This document shows, piece after piece, positions 42,405 to 52,500 of a stretch of DNA of 64,000 bases (positions are counted from its first letter, which is position 1; the number at the start of each line of letters is the position of its first letter). This DNA comes from Synergistaceae bacterium (GTDB lineage Bacteria; Synergistota; Synergistia; Synergistales; Synergistaceae): the NCBI GenBank assembly GCA_030523725.1, contig JAUNHV010000006.1, positions 1-64,000 on the forward strand, in the 5' to 3' direction. A program made the translations under genes and the position numbers. The notes beneath the pieces are model-generated. The model was not told the origin of the DNA. It saw only the letters and a list, made by a program, of their open reading frames with translations, and searched no databases.

Positions 42405-45400
42405 ATGAAAACTCTAAAAATATTTATTGCATCAGTATTAACTGTGGTGTTTATTTTTGGCACGAGTTCTTTGGCGTGTGCGAGTGGGTTGATGGATATT
42501 ACCAACATAATGCCTTATAAAACGGGACAATCGCCAGCCAGCACGATATACTTTGGCAAGAACAGCAAGGGAAGTGGTCTGCCACCAATCCAGTGGCGGG
42601 TGTTGGCAGTAAATGAGGCTGCAGATACCTACGGTAATAATGGAGTGCTCCTATTGTCTCAGAACACATTGTATACGCAGGGTTTTGGAGGCAACCAGTG
42701 GGGGACATCAAATATACGAGGGAGTTTGTCTGGGCTAGCCGGAGGGAACACTCCAAGCACTGGTGTTGCATACAGTAGTTTAACAGATGACAGTTTTGCA
42801 AAGAAGGCGTTTGTTGAGGCAGAGTATAATGCGATACTAGATACGGAACACAATGCAGGAGGAGGCTACAAAGGTAAAGACATCCGATCAATAGACAGAC
42901 TATTTCTACTGAGTATAGATGAGGTAGGATTAACGTATTTCAAAAATAAAAAAGACCGAGTGCCAACTGCTTATTCGACGGCGGAGTGGTGGCTACGTTC
43001 GCCTGGCGGTAGTGTACCTAAACGTTATCCACCTGAACTTGACTACCTTCAGTATACAGTCGACATATTCGGCAATACCTGTGTTTGCCAGGTAGCCTAT
43101 TTTTGTTGGGACGTCCGTCCTGCTTTAAATTTGGATCCAAACAAGGTCTTGTTTTTATCCGCTGCGGAAGCAACAAAAAGTGATGGTACAAACTACGACA
43201 AGAACAGCAAATCTCAGGTTAGTGTGGGTGACGGTTTTGCCTTAGCAAATTACGATGGCTCAAAAGGTTGGAAGGTGACACTGCTAGATGCGTATGACGA
43301 GACTACAAATCAGAATGGCATAAAAGCACCAACGGATGTAACGGTAACACAGGATGGTCACATTGGTAATAAAACCGTTAATGAGCTTGCACAAGAGACT
43401 ATAGATCATGGTAAAAAAGAGATGGATTTATCAAGCGGTTTGACCTATAGAAACTGTGGTGGTATATCGGTGTCTTATAAGGGAAAGGATACAAAGGCAG
43501 ATTTTGTATCAGCAATAGCAGCTACAGGTGATGGAACAGTCGACAATCCCTATGCGTATGAGAATTATGCAAAAATATCTGCTAACGCTTCCGAGCAGGC
43601 AAGGACTCTGCCCTTGGGCAATCTTGACTCTAACAAAGAATACACACTGCTTATTTTCGCTGAACAAATTGGAAAAGATACAAGTGGTAGAACAGACTAT
43701 ATGACAGATTATGCGTCAGAAACGCAAAAGTTTAAGATTAATAATGGTGTGACTACTTATGTTGGCACGCTTAAAAGCACATACAAAGATAACGAACTCA
43801 CTGCAAAATTGGGAAGTAATTTTAACCTTTCCTTTGATGCTGGAGAATATATGACAGGGTTAAATGTTGTCGGCGATAGCACAATTACAGCAGGTTCGTC
43901 TGGCACAACCCTCAAGAGAAATGTTGACATAGCAGAAGGTGCAACACTAAAAACAGTAAACGCATTTACTTTCAAAGGAGTCAATACAATTGATGGAACA
44001 CTTACTGGAAAAAATGTGACATTATCTGGTGGAACAACAACTGTTGGAACAAACGGAAAAATAGAAAACAATCTTAAGGTAGCTAGTGATGGTGCGCTTT
44101 CGCTTGATGCAAATAAATATGGTGTAGATGATGGAGTTAAAAATGTAACTTCCAATGAAGGAACAATTGAGCTTACCGGCACAGGAACAGCTGGTGTGCT
44201 TGGCAAACATATTACCAACGGTGGGAAAGTTGTACTTAGCACAGGAACATCTTTCGCAGAAGGTGTCAAAATAATTGGTGGAGACGTGGAGCTTGAAAAT
44301 GATGTTGAGTTTTCAGCCACAAACCTTGACGGAATAAATAACTTAACAGCTCCTACTACTGCAAATGAAGCTGCAATATACAATTTTGCACTCAAAATAG
44401 AAGATAACAAGGGAATATCTCAACACGACCAAATAAATTTATCTGGAGTGGCTACAGGGCATATAAAGCTTGGGGATGTAGTGTATTTACCCGGTTCTTC
44501 AGATGATACACATTGGACTGTGAACGAATCAAAACAAGTGCAATATTTAAGTAACATTGTAACAGGTACGAATATTGTAATAGATAATACTTTAGGTGTT
44601 GCAATGCCAGGATCGGATGGTGCAAGTTACTTCTTCAGCCAGGCTTACGATCCTAATGATGCCTCAAAACCTTTGATTGGTTATTTAAATGTGAAAAGGG
44701 GTAATACCTACACTTTGTGGGAAGTCGTGGGATCCGATACGCGAGAAGATGGGTCAGATATGTCACCTGAACAGAAAAAAGAAGCAAGAAGTGTAAATAT
44801 ATATACACTGAATGCTAATGGTAGTGGTGCATACGTAGCAGGTAAAGACTTTCCTGCTCTAACTAGGGCAGATGGTGAATCCGCTCGCACTCTAACAATA
44901 AAAGGTCTTGGAACTACAGCCTTCAATGGTGGTGGTCATACAGGAATAGATGTAGGCTCTGGTAATAACACTCTCACTATTGATGGTGTTACCGAAATTT
45001 CTGGTTGGAAAGATGGTGCGGCTTTTACTGTTACAGGTGGAAACCTCAGATTTACAGGAGACAATACACTTGAACTGAAAGACGGAATAATGAACAAAAA
45101 TGGCGGATCGGTTATTTTTGACCAAGATGTTATATTGACAGGAAAATTATTTTGTCAAAACACTGGCAACTACCTAAATAAAGAAACTAGAACATTGACA
45201 GTTGCAGACATCTCAAACCTTCTCATGACCCAGCTTGATAACAATGGAATATTGAACCTTGGTGATGGTTCAGCAGCAGACAAAACGTTAGGTACACAAA
45301 TAAATTATGTGCCATATACTACAGGTGAAGCAACACTCAATTTTAATGGTAGTGGAACAATCACAGCAACGGAAACAATTACGCAAAAGGTGGTCAATGT

Positions 45401-48400
45401 TAATACGAATCTAAATATGCAAAAAAGCCTTACTACAAATGGTGGAACAAATGTTGCCGATGGCAAGAATCTCACGATAAGTGCTAGCAACCTTAATAGC
45501 AATGTAGTTGCAAATGGAGCTAACCAAAGTGGCAGGGTTACGCTCAAGGACGGAACGCTCGGAAATTATACAATAACAGGCGGTGCAATAGTTATCGATG
45601 GAGCAGTAACAGCAAGTGCAGACAATCTTAAGTCAAATAAGGGAATAACAAATGCCAGCAACACTCTTACCCTGAATGGTGGAATGCTTATTGATAACGT
45701 GTATGATGCAGACGGAACACTAAAGATAGGTGGTACAGTTGAAATTGCATCTGACAAAACTGTTGAAAACAAAGTTGTGATAAACGGAACAAATACGCTT
45801 ACAGCAAATGCGAATAGTTTAAAAAGTGCAACTGCAATATCCAACGCAAGTGGCATCTTCAAGGTAACTGGCGGAACAATTTTAGCTGGTGTAACAGGAG
45901 CAGGCACAACAGAAATTGGTGACGGAACAAATTCCGCTGAGGTAACACTGGGCAATAATGCTTCAATAGCAGGCAAGGTTGCAATAAAAGCACAAAGCAA
46001 ATTCATCGCAGATTTTACAAAGTTAAGTGGTTCAATAGACAATGCTGGCACCTTTGTTGTTACGGGTTCCACACCGATTACGATTGGTAAGCAAATTACA
46101 GGAGTTGGCACGACACAATTTGGCGACGGTTCAAGTGCACTAGCAGTAACATTTGAGGGAACTGGTCAAATAGACGGTAATGCAAAAATTGCAGCAAACA
46201 GTCAATTAACTCTAAGTGACTTTTCAAACATAGGTGGTGATTTAACAGTAGATGCAAATGGTAAGCTTATTATTACAGCAAATGGTCCAATAAATAAGGA
46301 AATAAAAGGGCTAGGCACAACACAAGTTGGGGATGATTCAAATCATGTTGATGTTACACTTGGTGATATTGGCTCAATATTCGGTGATGTTGCAATAAAC
46401 GCACAAAGCAAGCTCACAGTTGAAGATTTTATAAGGATAGGTGGCATAATAGATAATGCTGGCAAGCTTGTTCTAACAGGAGCAAATATGATAGATTGGA
46501 AAATCCTAGGTGCAACAGGAATAACAGAAATTGATACCGCTCAAGATAGTGATACTGTTAAAATTGGTAAAAATGGTGCCATACTAGGTAGCGTTGCTCT
46601 AAATAATGGAGAACTTCAGCTTAATGCTGACAAATATGGAACAGATATAAAGCTTAGTAGTTTTGTAGGAGGAACACTGCATTTTACAGATGGTTTAATT
46701 ATGAATGACGTAGTTGCTAGTGGTACTACTTCTGCCCATGTGATACTTGATAGTGGTGTTTCTTTAGCTAAGGATGTCAAGATTGATGGTGGTGAAAATA
46801 AGGCAGTAAATGTTGAATTCAATGAAGATATTGAGTTTATAGCAGGAAATCTAGTTAACGTTAATGATTTTACTTCAAAAGGTGCTAAATATACTTTTGG
46901 TGCAAATGTCCTAAAGACATCAGGAGAACCATATGTAACGGTAGATAAAATTACACTAGCAGGAGAGGTTACTGGCAACTCAAAAATTAAGTTAGGAAAT
47001 ATCAATCTAACTGGTTCAGATGAAGGTTTGGGTGATGACAGTTGGAAAGTATATACTTGGAAGACAGTCCAATACATAGAGGCAAATTCACTAAATGACG
47101 TATTATTGGATGGCGAAGTAACTACAACACTGCCTGGTGGTACTGCCTATACCTTTCAGCAAGGATATGAAGTTAATAGTGATGGCACTCTTAGTGATGT
47201 AATAAAGCACGGTTATGTAAGTGTTAAGAGAGGTAACACCTATACCTTGGCGGAGGTAGTAGGGCTTGATAATTGGGAGGATAAGAGCAAGCACGGTGGT
47301 GTCGATATGACCGATGAACAAAGGAATGAGGCAAGAGGCGTAGATATCTATACCCTTAACGCAAATAATTCTAGCGGTGATACCTACTCTGCGACGTACG
47401 ACCTTGGAGAGTTTCAGACAAAAACTGGTGAAACAAATAGAAGCCTATTAGTAAGAGCTTTTAGTGATAGTCCTCTCAAGTTTTTGGGAGGCGGCCATGC
47501 AGGAATACAATTAAATAAGACAACCGATGTTCTTGAAGTGAGGAACATCTCAGAAATTTCTGGTTGGAAAGATGCACAATTTGCTAGGAATAATGGAACA
47601 ATTAAGTTTACAGGGAAAAATTCTCTTGTTCTTTCAGACAAAATTACAGGAACTGGAATAACACAGATTGGTGATGTAGAAGAACAAAATATTGTTACTA
47701 AGGTTGAGTTAAAAGATAATAGTGAGATACAAGGAAGAGTTAAAATTTTAGATAATGGACAACTTGTCCTTGATGATTTTTCAAAGCTGAAAAATAGTGT
47801 TACCAATGATGGAACAATCTTTTTCTCTGGTAATGAAATTGCCACGGCAATATCGTCATCTTACGCAGATGTAAAAGGAATTGTTGACTTGCAAAAAGCA
47901 GCGAAAATTGCAGCAGAGATTAACAATCAGAATATTATACTGAGAGAAGGGTATTCAAAGGTCGATCAGGCAAGTTACATTGCAAATAACGATTTAACCT
48001 TTAATGGTGGTGGTTTTGATTTCAGAAAACAAGGCGTTGTACAACATTACGTAGTCAAAAACATCAATTTTATGGGTGATGGTAATTTAATGCTTGGTGT
48101 AGACCTTGCAAATAAAGCGATGGACACTCTTAATGTAGCTGATGGTGGAACCGTTACCGGTTCAGGAAAGCTTCATATTACAGCTTTAACACTTTTGTCT
48201 GACGCAAAACAGAACAAAACAAATATTGCCTTCTCAGAGACAGACGCCTTGAAGGGACATGTCGTGTCAGACGTTACACATGTAGCATCTGACATGTGGA
48301 AATACCTCGTTGCCTATGATAAAGAGACTGGTGAATTTGCCTTCACAAAGAGTGGCAGAAGTGAACCAGACAAGCCAGAGGTTAGCGAAACAGTAATGTC

Positions 48401-49268
48401 TATTTCTGATACCGCTCAGGCACTAAATGTGTCATGGTTGAATAATATTAACAACCTACAAAAACGCCTTGGTGACCTCCGTGGAGGAGAAGCGAGCAAC
48501 ACAGGCTGGGCACGTTTCCAGAGAAGCAACGATGATCACAATGGAGCAAGAAAACTCAACGTTTCTGGTAACCTCTATCAGCTTGGTTATGACGTTGCCT
48601 TAAAGAACAATACGGCTGCTCGCGGTTACTTTGGTCTTTCTGTTGAGCATTTTGATGGAAGCCAGTCATATAAGATTGGTGGTGGCGATGTAAAATCCAC
48701 ATCACTTAGCGCATACTACACAAAGATTTATGACAGTGGTCACTACTTTGACTTCATCTTCCGTTATGGTAGATATGAAAGCGACACAACAAGCTACGAC
48801 GCAGGACTTTCCACAAAACTCGACTACGGTATGAACGGAGTAACCTTATCCGGTGAATATGGATATAGAGCAAATATTGGTAAGAATGGATTCTACTTCG
48901 AGCCACAGGCAGAAGTTATCTATGGTTATTTAGCTGGAGCAAAGAAGACAAGTAGCAGAGGCATCTTGGCAGACATAGATAGCACAAACCACTTTGTGAC
49001 AAGACTTGGTGTTGCCTTGGGTAAGAAGGTTAAAAACTTTAATTACTACTTAAGAGGCAGCTACTATCATGACTTTGCTGGTTCAACAAACATCTTGTAT
49101 GGAGATGCATCATACAAACAAGACAGTGCGAGAAACTGGTGGGAACTTTCCCTCGGTGGAGGCTGGAACATGACAGACGCAAGTTACTTCTATGCAGAAC
49201 TCACGAAACACTTCAAGGATGTAAGTAACTCGATAAACTTTAATTTAGGTTTCCGCTTCACACTGTAA
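42405..49268 (+). CDS. Autotransporter 1: DUF6273-like head, repeat passenger, beta-barrel
   Basis: A 2287-residue type V autotransporter. It has a signal peptide (cleavage near ACA-SG), then an N-terminal domain with the DUF6273 pattern (PIQWRVLAVNE, VLLLSQNTLY, FLLSIDEVG, WWLRSPGG, DVRPALNLDPNKVLFLSAAEA; about 25-260). A long passenger rich in beta-helix-type repeats follows (TTQIGDGTN-like, DNAGTFVVTG-like), with two copies of a VKRGNTYTLxEVVG module (about 760 and 1605). A linker (NLQKRLGDLRGGE) leads to a 255-residue autotransporter barrel ending NLGFRFTL. ATG 42405 has GGAGG 8 nt upstream. It is presumably a surface adhesin or ligand-binding protein; the ligand is unknown. It shares long identical tracts with 49535-59041. 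Confidence 0.9.
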   Translation: MKTLKIFIASVLTVVFIFGTSSLACASGLMDITNIMPYKTGQSPASTIYFGKNSKGSGLPPIQWRVLAVNEAADTYGNNGVLLLSQNTLYTQGFGGNQWGTSNIRGSLSGLAGGNTPSTGVAYSSLTDDSFAKKAFVEAEYNAILDTEHNAGGGYKGKDIRSIDRLFLLSIDEVGLTYFKNKKDRVPTAYSTAEWWLRSPGGSVPKRYPPELDYLQYTVDIFGNTCVCQVAYFCWDVRPALNLDPNKVLFLSAAEATKSDGTNYDKNSKSQVSVGDGFALANYDGSKGWKVTLLDAYDETTNQNGIKAPTDVTVTQDGHIGNKTVNELAQETIDHGKKEMDLSSGLTYRNCGGISVSYKGKDTKADFVSAIAATGDGTVDNPYAYENYAKISANASEQARTLPLGNLDSNKEYTLLIFAEQIGKDTSGRTDYMTDYASETQKFKINNGVTTYVGTLKSTYKDNELTAKLGSNFNLSFDAGEYMTGLNVVGDSTITAGSSGTTLKRNVDIAEGATLKTVNAFTFKGVNTIDGTLTGKNVTLSGGTTTVGTNGKIENNLKVASDGALSLDANKYGVDDGVKNVTSNEGTIELTGTGTAGVLGKHITNGGKVVLSTGTSFAEGVKIIGGDVELENDVEFSATNLDGINNLTAPTTANEAAIYNFALKIEDNKGISQHDQINLSGVATGHIKLGDVVYLPGSSDDTHWTVNESKQVQYLSNIVTGTNIVIDNTLGVAMPGSDGASYFFSQAYDPNDASKPLIGYLNVKRGNTYTLWEVVGSDTREDGSDMSPEQKKEARSVNIYTLNANGSGAYVAGKDFPALTRADGESARTLTIKGLGTTAFNGGGHTGIDVGSGNNTLTIDGVTEISGWKDGAAFTVTGGNLRFTGDNTLELKDGIMNKNGGSVIFDQDVILTGKLFCQNTGNYLNKETRTLTVADISNLLMTQLDNNGILNLGDGSAADKTLGTQINYVPYTTGEATLNFNGSGTITATETITQKVVNVNTNLNMQKSLTTNGGTNVADGKNLTISASNLNSNVVANGANQSGRVTLKDGTLGNYTITGGAIVIDGAVTASADNLKSNKGITNASNTLTLNGGMLIDNVYDADGTLKIGGTVEIASDKTVENKVVINGTNTLTANANSLKSATAISNASGIFKVTGGTILAGVTGAGTTEIGDGTNSAEVTLGNNASIAGKVAIKAQSKFIADFTKLSGSIDNAGTFVVTGSTPITIGKQITGVGTTQFGDGSSALAVTFEGTGQIDGNAKIAANSQLTLSDFSNIGGDLTVDANGKLIITANGPINKEIKGLGTTQVGDDSNHVDVTLGDIGSIFGDVAINAQSKLTVEDFIRIGGIIDNAGKLVLTGANMIDWKILGATGITEIDTAQDSDTVKIGKNGAILGSVALNNGELQLNADKYGTDIKLSSFVGGTLHFTDGLIMNDVVASGTTSAHVILDSGVSLAKDVKIDGGENKAVNVEFNEDIEFIAGNLVNVNDFTSKGAKYTFGANVLKTSGEPYVTVDKITLAGEVTGNSKIKLGNINLTGSDEGLGDDSWKVYTWKTVQYIEANSLNDVLLDGEVTTTLPGGTAYTFQQGYEVNSDGTLSDVIKHGYVSVKRGNTYTLAEVVGLDNWEDKSKHGGVDMTDEQRNEARGVDIYTLNANNSSGDTYSATYDLGEFQTKTGETNRSLLVRAFSDSPLKFLGGGHAGIQLNKTTDVLEVRNISEISGWKDAQFARNNGTIKFTGKNSLVLSDKITGTGITQIGDVEEQNIVTKVELKDNSEIQGRVKILDNGQLVLDDFSKLKNSVTNDGTIFFSGNEIATAISSSYADVKGIVDLQKAAKIAAEINNQNIILREGYSKVDQASYIANNDLTFNGGGFDFRKQGVVQHYVVKNINFMGDGNLMLGVDLANKAMDTLNVADGGTVTGSGKLHITALTLLSDAKQNKTNIAFSETDALKGHVVSDVTHVASDMWKYLVAYDKETGEFAFTKSGRSEPDKPEVSETVMSISDTAQALNVSWLNNINNLQKRLGDLRGGEASNTGWARFQRSNDDHNGARKLNVSGNLYQLGYDVALKNNTAARGYFGLSVEHFDGSQSYKIGGGDVKSTSLSAYYTKIYDSGHYFDFIFRYGRYESDTTSYDAGLSTKLDYGMNGVTLSGEYGYRANIGKNGFYFEPQAEVIYGYLAGAKKTSSRGILADIDSTNHFVTRLGVALGKKVKNFNYYLRGSYYHDFAGSTNILYGDASYKQDSARNWWELSLGGGWNMTDASYFYAELTKHFKDVSNSINFNLGFRFTL
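45703..46423 (+). repeat. About 720-bp identical block shared with 52968-53688
   Basis: Passenger DNA of autotransporter 1 is identical, as far as I can compare by eye, to autotransporter 2 at a constant offset of 7265 bp. Identity starts near TATGATGCAGACGG and ends near the first substitution (GAAGAT versus GAAAAT). Confidence 0.85.
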
Positions 49269-49302
49269 ATAAAACGAGGATTATATACCTCATCTGCTTT
49301 GC
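48456..49302 (+). repeat. About 850-bp near-identical barrel and 3' flank shared with 58229-59075
   Basis: At an offset of 9773 bp the beta-barrel codons differ at only a few positions, all synonymous, and identity continues 34 bp past the stop codon before breaking at the core of the palindrome at 49301. Confidence 0.9.
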
Positions 49303-49387
49303 GGTTGGGCGTAAAAGGATGCTCGATGGACGACTAGTCCACCTCCGCTCCTTTTGCACCCAACCGCTTTGCATCTGAGGCATCTAA
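49283..49387. repeat. About 100-bp imperfect palindrome after autotransporter 1
   Basis: GCGGTTGGG/GTAAAAGGA (49301-49319) pairs with TCCTTTTGC/CCCAACCGC (49349-49367) with 17 of 19 matches. Outer CCTCA (49288-49292) faces TGAGG (49376-49380), and TGGAC/GTCCA forms the tip (49327-49341). It is non-coding and MITE-like, and partly resembles 31014-31070. Confidence 0.65.
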
Positions 49388-49417
49388 ATGCTTGTTTTGA
49401 GCATACAGCAAAGGTAA

Positions 49418-49445
49418 TTGTAATCTGTTGAACATATGCTATAAT
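49418..49445 (+). promoter_or_regulatory. Promoter of autotransporter 2
   Basis: TTGTAA (49418-49423), 16-bp spacer, TATAAT (49440-49445) with a TGC extended -10; about 90-bp leader. Confidence 0.65.
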
Positions 49446-49534
49446 GTTGAATAATTTTATAGAAAATGCGTAAAATTGATTTTGAAACGTCAATATCATA
49501 CACAATAGAAATCTGTTTTAGTGGGGGTAGTGTT

Positions 49535-52500
49535 ATGAAAAACAGTAAAAAATTAATAGCTATGGTCATAATAATGATATTTATTTTAAGCAATGCGGCG
49601 CCAGCGTTAGCTTCACCGAGTGGCGGACTAGTGCAGATTACGGATTTTAGTGGTGGTAATGGTGGTTTTTTCAAGGGAAATAGTGAAACCATTTACTTTG
49701 GCAGTTACTGGCAGAATACGCTAAAAAGTGGTGCAACAGATAAGAGAAATCCGGCTAACTATGAAAAGACGGGAATCAAATGGCGAGTGCTTTCTACTAA
49801 TGCACCATTGAATCCGGATGATGCCAGTAAGACGGGAGTGTTGCTGTTGTCAGATCAGGTGCTATATGGGGCTCAGTTCAACAGTAGATGGAGAACTCCA
49901 AAAGACTCTTGGAATTATGGGCGCAAACAAGATATAGCAGAGGGACAAGCAAATGAATGGGTAATAAGGTCGGCAGGGCGAACTGAAGGGCAGAGCACCC
50001 AGTCAGACATACGTGAGACGCTGAACACAAGAGAAAAAAATCCAGATGACAGTGGTAAGGGATTTGCGGCAGATGCATTTAGTGATGGGGAATACGGTGC
50101 GATAGCTGAGACAACACACATTTTCGGTGGAGAAAAACTAAAAGGTTATTATAAAAGGAATTATGTTTCTAGCGAAAGAATATTTTTATTAAGCTATGAT
50201 GAGGCAATAGATTCAAGCTATGGTTTTTCATCGGAGAAATGGGATCATAATTCAAGACAGGCTACCGTTACAAATTACTCATACTATATATCGATGTATG
50301 GAAATCCCGAACGTGGGGTATTACGTAGTTGGTGGCTGCGTTCGCCTGCCCTGATTTATAATTACGAAGTAGCTCGTGTCACACGTGATGGCAAAATTGA
50401 AAATAGAAGAGGAGAAAATGTAGGCTATGGAGTCACTGGAGTTCGTCCAGCTTTTAATCTGAATCCAGAATCGATTTTATTTTTATCTGCCGCAGAAGGT
50501 GGTAAAGGGGATGTTAACGAAGGCGAAGGCTTCAAGCTAGACACTGGCTATGATGGCTCAAAAGGCTGGAAGATGACATTGAAGAGTTCAGATATTGCAA
50601 CACCAACAGGCGTAGATGTTACACAGGACGGTCACATTGGGTATAACACTGTTGATGAGCTAGCAAAAGCGACTGGAACTGGTGAGATGGATTTATCAAA
50701 TGGCTTGACCTTTAGAAAGAGCGGTAATATAAAAGTAGCTTACACGGGAAAGGATACAAAGGCAGATTTTGTATCAGCAATAGCTGCCACAGGTGAAGGA
50801 ACAGCTGATAATCCATATGTCTATGAAAATTATGCAAAAATATCTGCTAATTCCTCTGAATCCAATAAAGCTCTGCCTTTAGGAAATCTTGACCCAAACA
50901 AAGAATATACATTGCTTATTTTTGCTGAACAAATTGGGAAAGACTCAAATAATAGCACAAACTATATGACAGATTATGCATCAGAAACACAAAAGTTTAA
51001 GATTAATAGTGGCGAGACAACCTATGTTGGCAAGCTCAGTAATACATACAAAGAAGCGGAGCTTACCGCAAAATTGGCAGGCAAATTTAACCTTTCCTTC
51101 GATGCAGTAGAATATAAGACAGGGCTAAATGTTGTTGGTGATAGCACAATTACAGCAGGCATAGCAGGTACAACCCTCAAGGGAAATGTTGACATAGCTG
51201 AAGGTGTAACACTCACAACAGCAAACGCATTTACTTTCAAGGGAAACAATACTATTGATGGAGCTCTTACGGGAGAAAATGTGACATTATCGGGTGGAAC
51301 AACAACTGTTGGAACAAAAGGAAAAATAGAAAACAATCTTAAGGTTGCTGGTGGAGGCACGCTTTCGCTTGACGCAAATAAATATGGTGTAGAAGATGGG
51401 GTTAAAAATGTAATGCTTTCTGGCGGAACTGTTAGGCTTACCGGAACAGACACAACTGGTGTGCTTGGCAAGCATATTATCAACGGTGGGAAAGTTGTAC
51501 TTAGCTCAGGAACATCTTTCGGAGAAGGAGTCAAAATATTTGGTGGAGAGGTGGAGCTTGAAAAGGATGTTGAGTTTTCAGCTACAAATCTTGACGGAAT
51601 AAATAACTTGGCAGCTCCTACTACTGCAAATAAAGCTGCAATATATAATTTTGCTCTTAAAATTGAAGATAACAAGGGAATATCTCAGCACGACCAAATA
51701 AATTTATCTGGAGTGGCTACAGGGCATATAAAGCTTGGAGATGTAGTGTATTTACCCGGTTCTTCAGATGATACACATTGGACTGTGAACGAATCAAAAC
51801 AAGTGCAATATTTAAGTAACATTGTAACAGGTACGAATATTGTAATAGATAATACTTTAGGTGTTGCAATGCCAGGATCGGATGGAGCAAGTTACTTCTT
51901 TAGCCAGGCCTACGACCCTAATGATGCCTCAAAACCTTTGAGTGGTTATCTGAATGTGAAAAGGGGTAATACCTACACTTTGTGGGAAGTCGTGGGATCC
52001 GAAAAGCGAGAAGATGGCTCAGGTATGTTACCTGAACAGAAAAACGAAGCAAGAAGTGTAAATATTTATACACTGAATGCTAATGGTAGTGGTGCATACG
52101 TGGCAGGTAAAGACTTTACAGCGTTGAAAGCACCAGGGGCGATGGAGGAACAGCTCCCCCGAGAACTAACAATAAAAGGTCTTGGGGCTATAGCTTTCAA
52201 GGGTAACGGTTCTACAACAGGCATAATTATAAATAGTCTTAAAAATCTTATTATTGATGGTGTTACCGAAATTTCCGGTTGGAAAGATAACACAGCCTTT
52301 ACTGTTAATGGCGGAGATCTCAAATTTACAGGTGATAATACACTTGAATTGAAAGACGGAATAATGAATAATAATGGTGGATCTGTTATTTTTGACCAAG
52401 ATATTATATTGACAGGAAAATTATCTTGCACAAATACAGGTAACTACCTAAATAAAGAAACTCGAACAATGAAAGTTGCGGATGTTTCAAACCTTGCCAT

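Noticed and set aside
45566-46111. Minus-strand frames repeated in both autotransporters (also 52831-53376)
   Set aside because: They are antisense shadows of the duplicated passenger; identity comes from the sense repeats.
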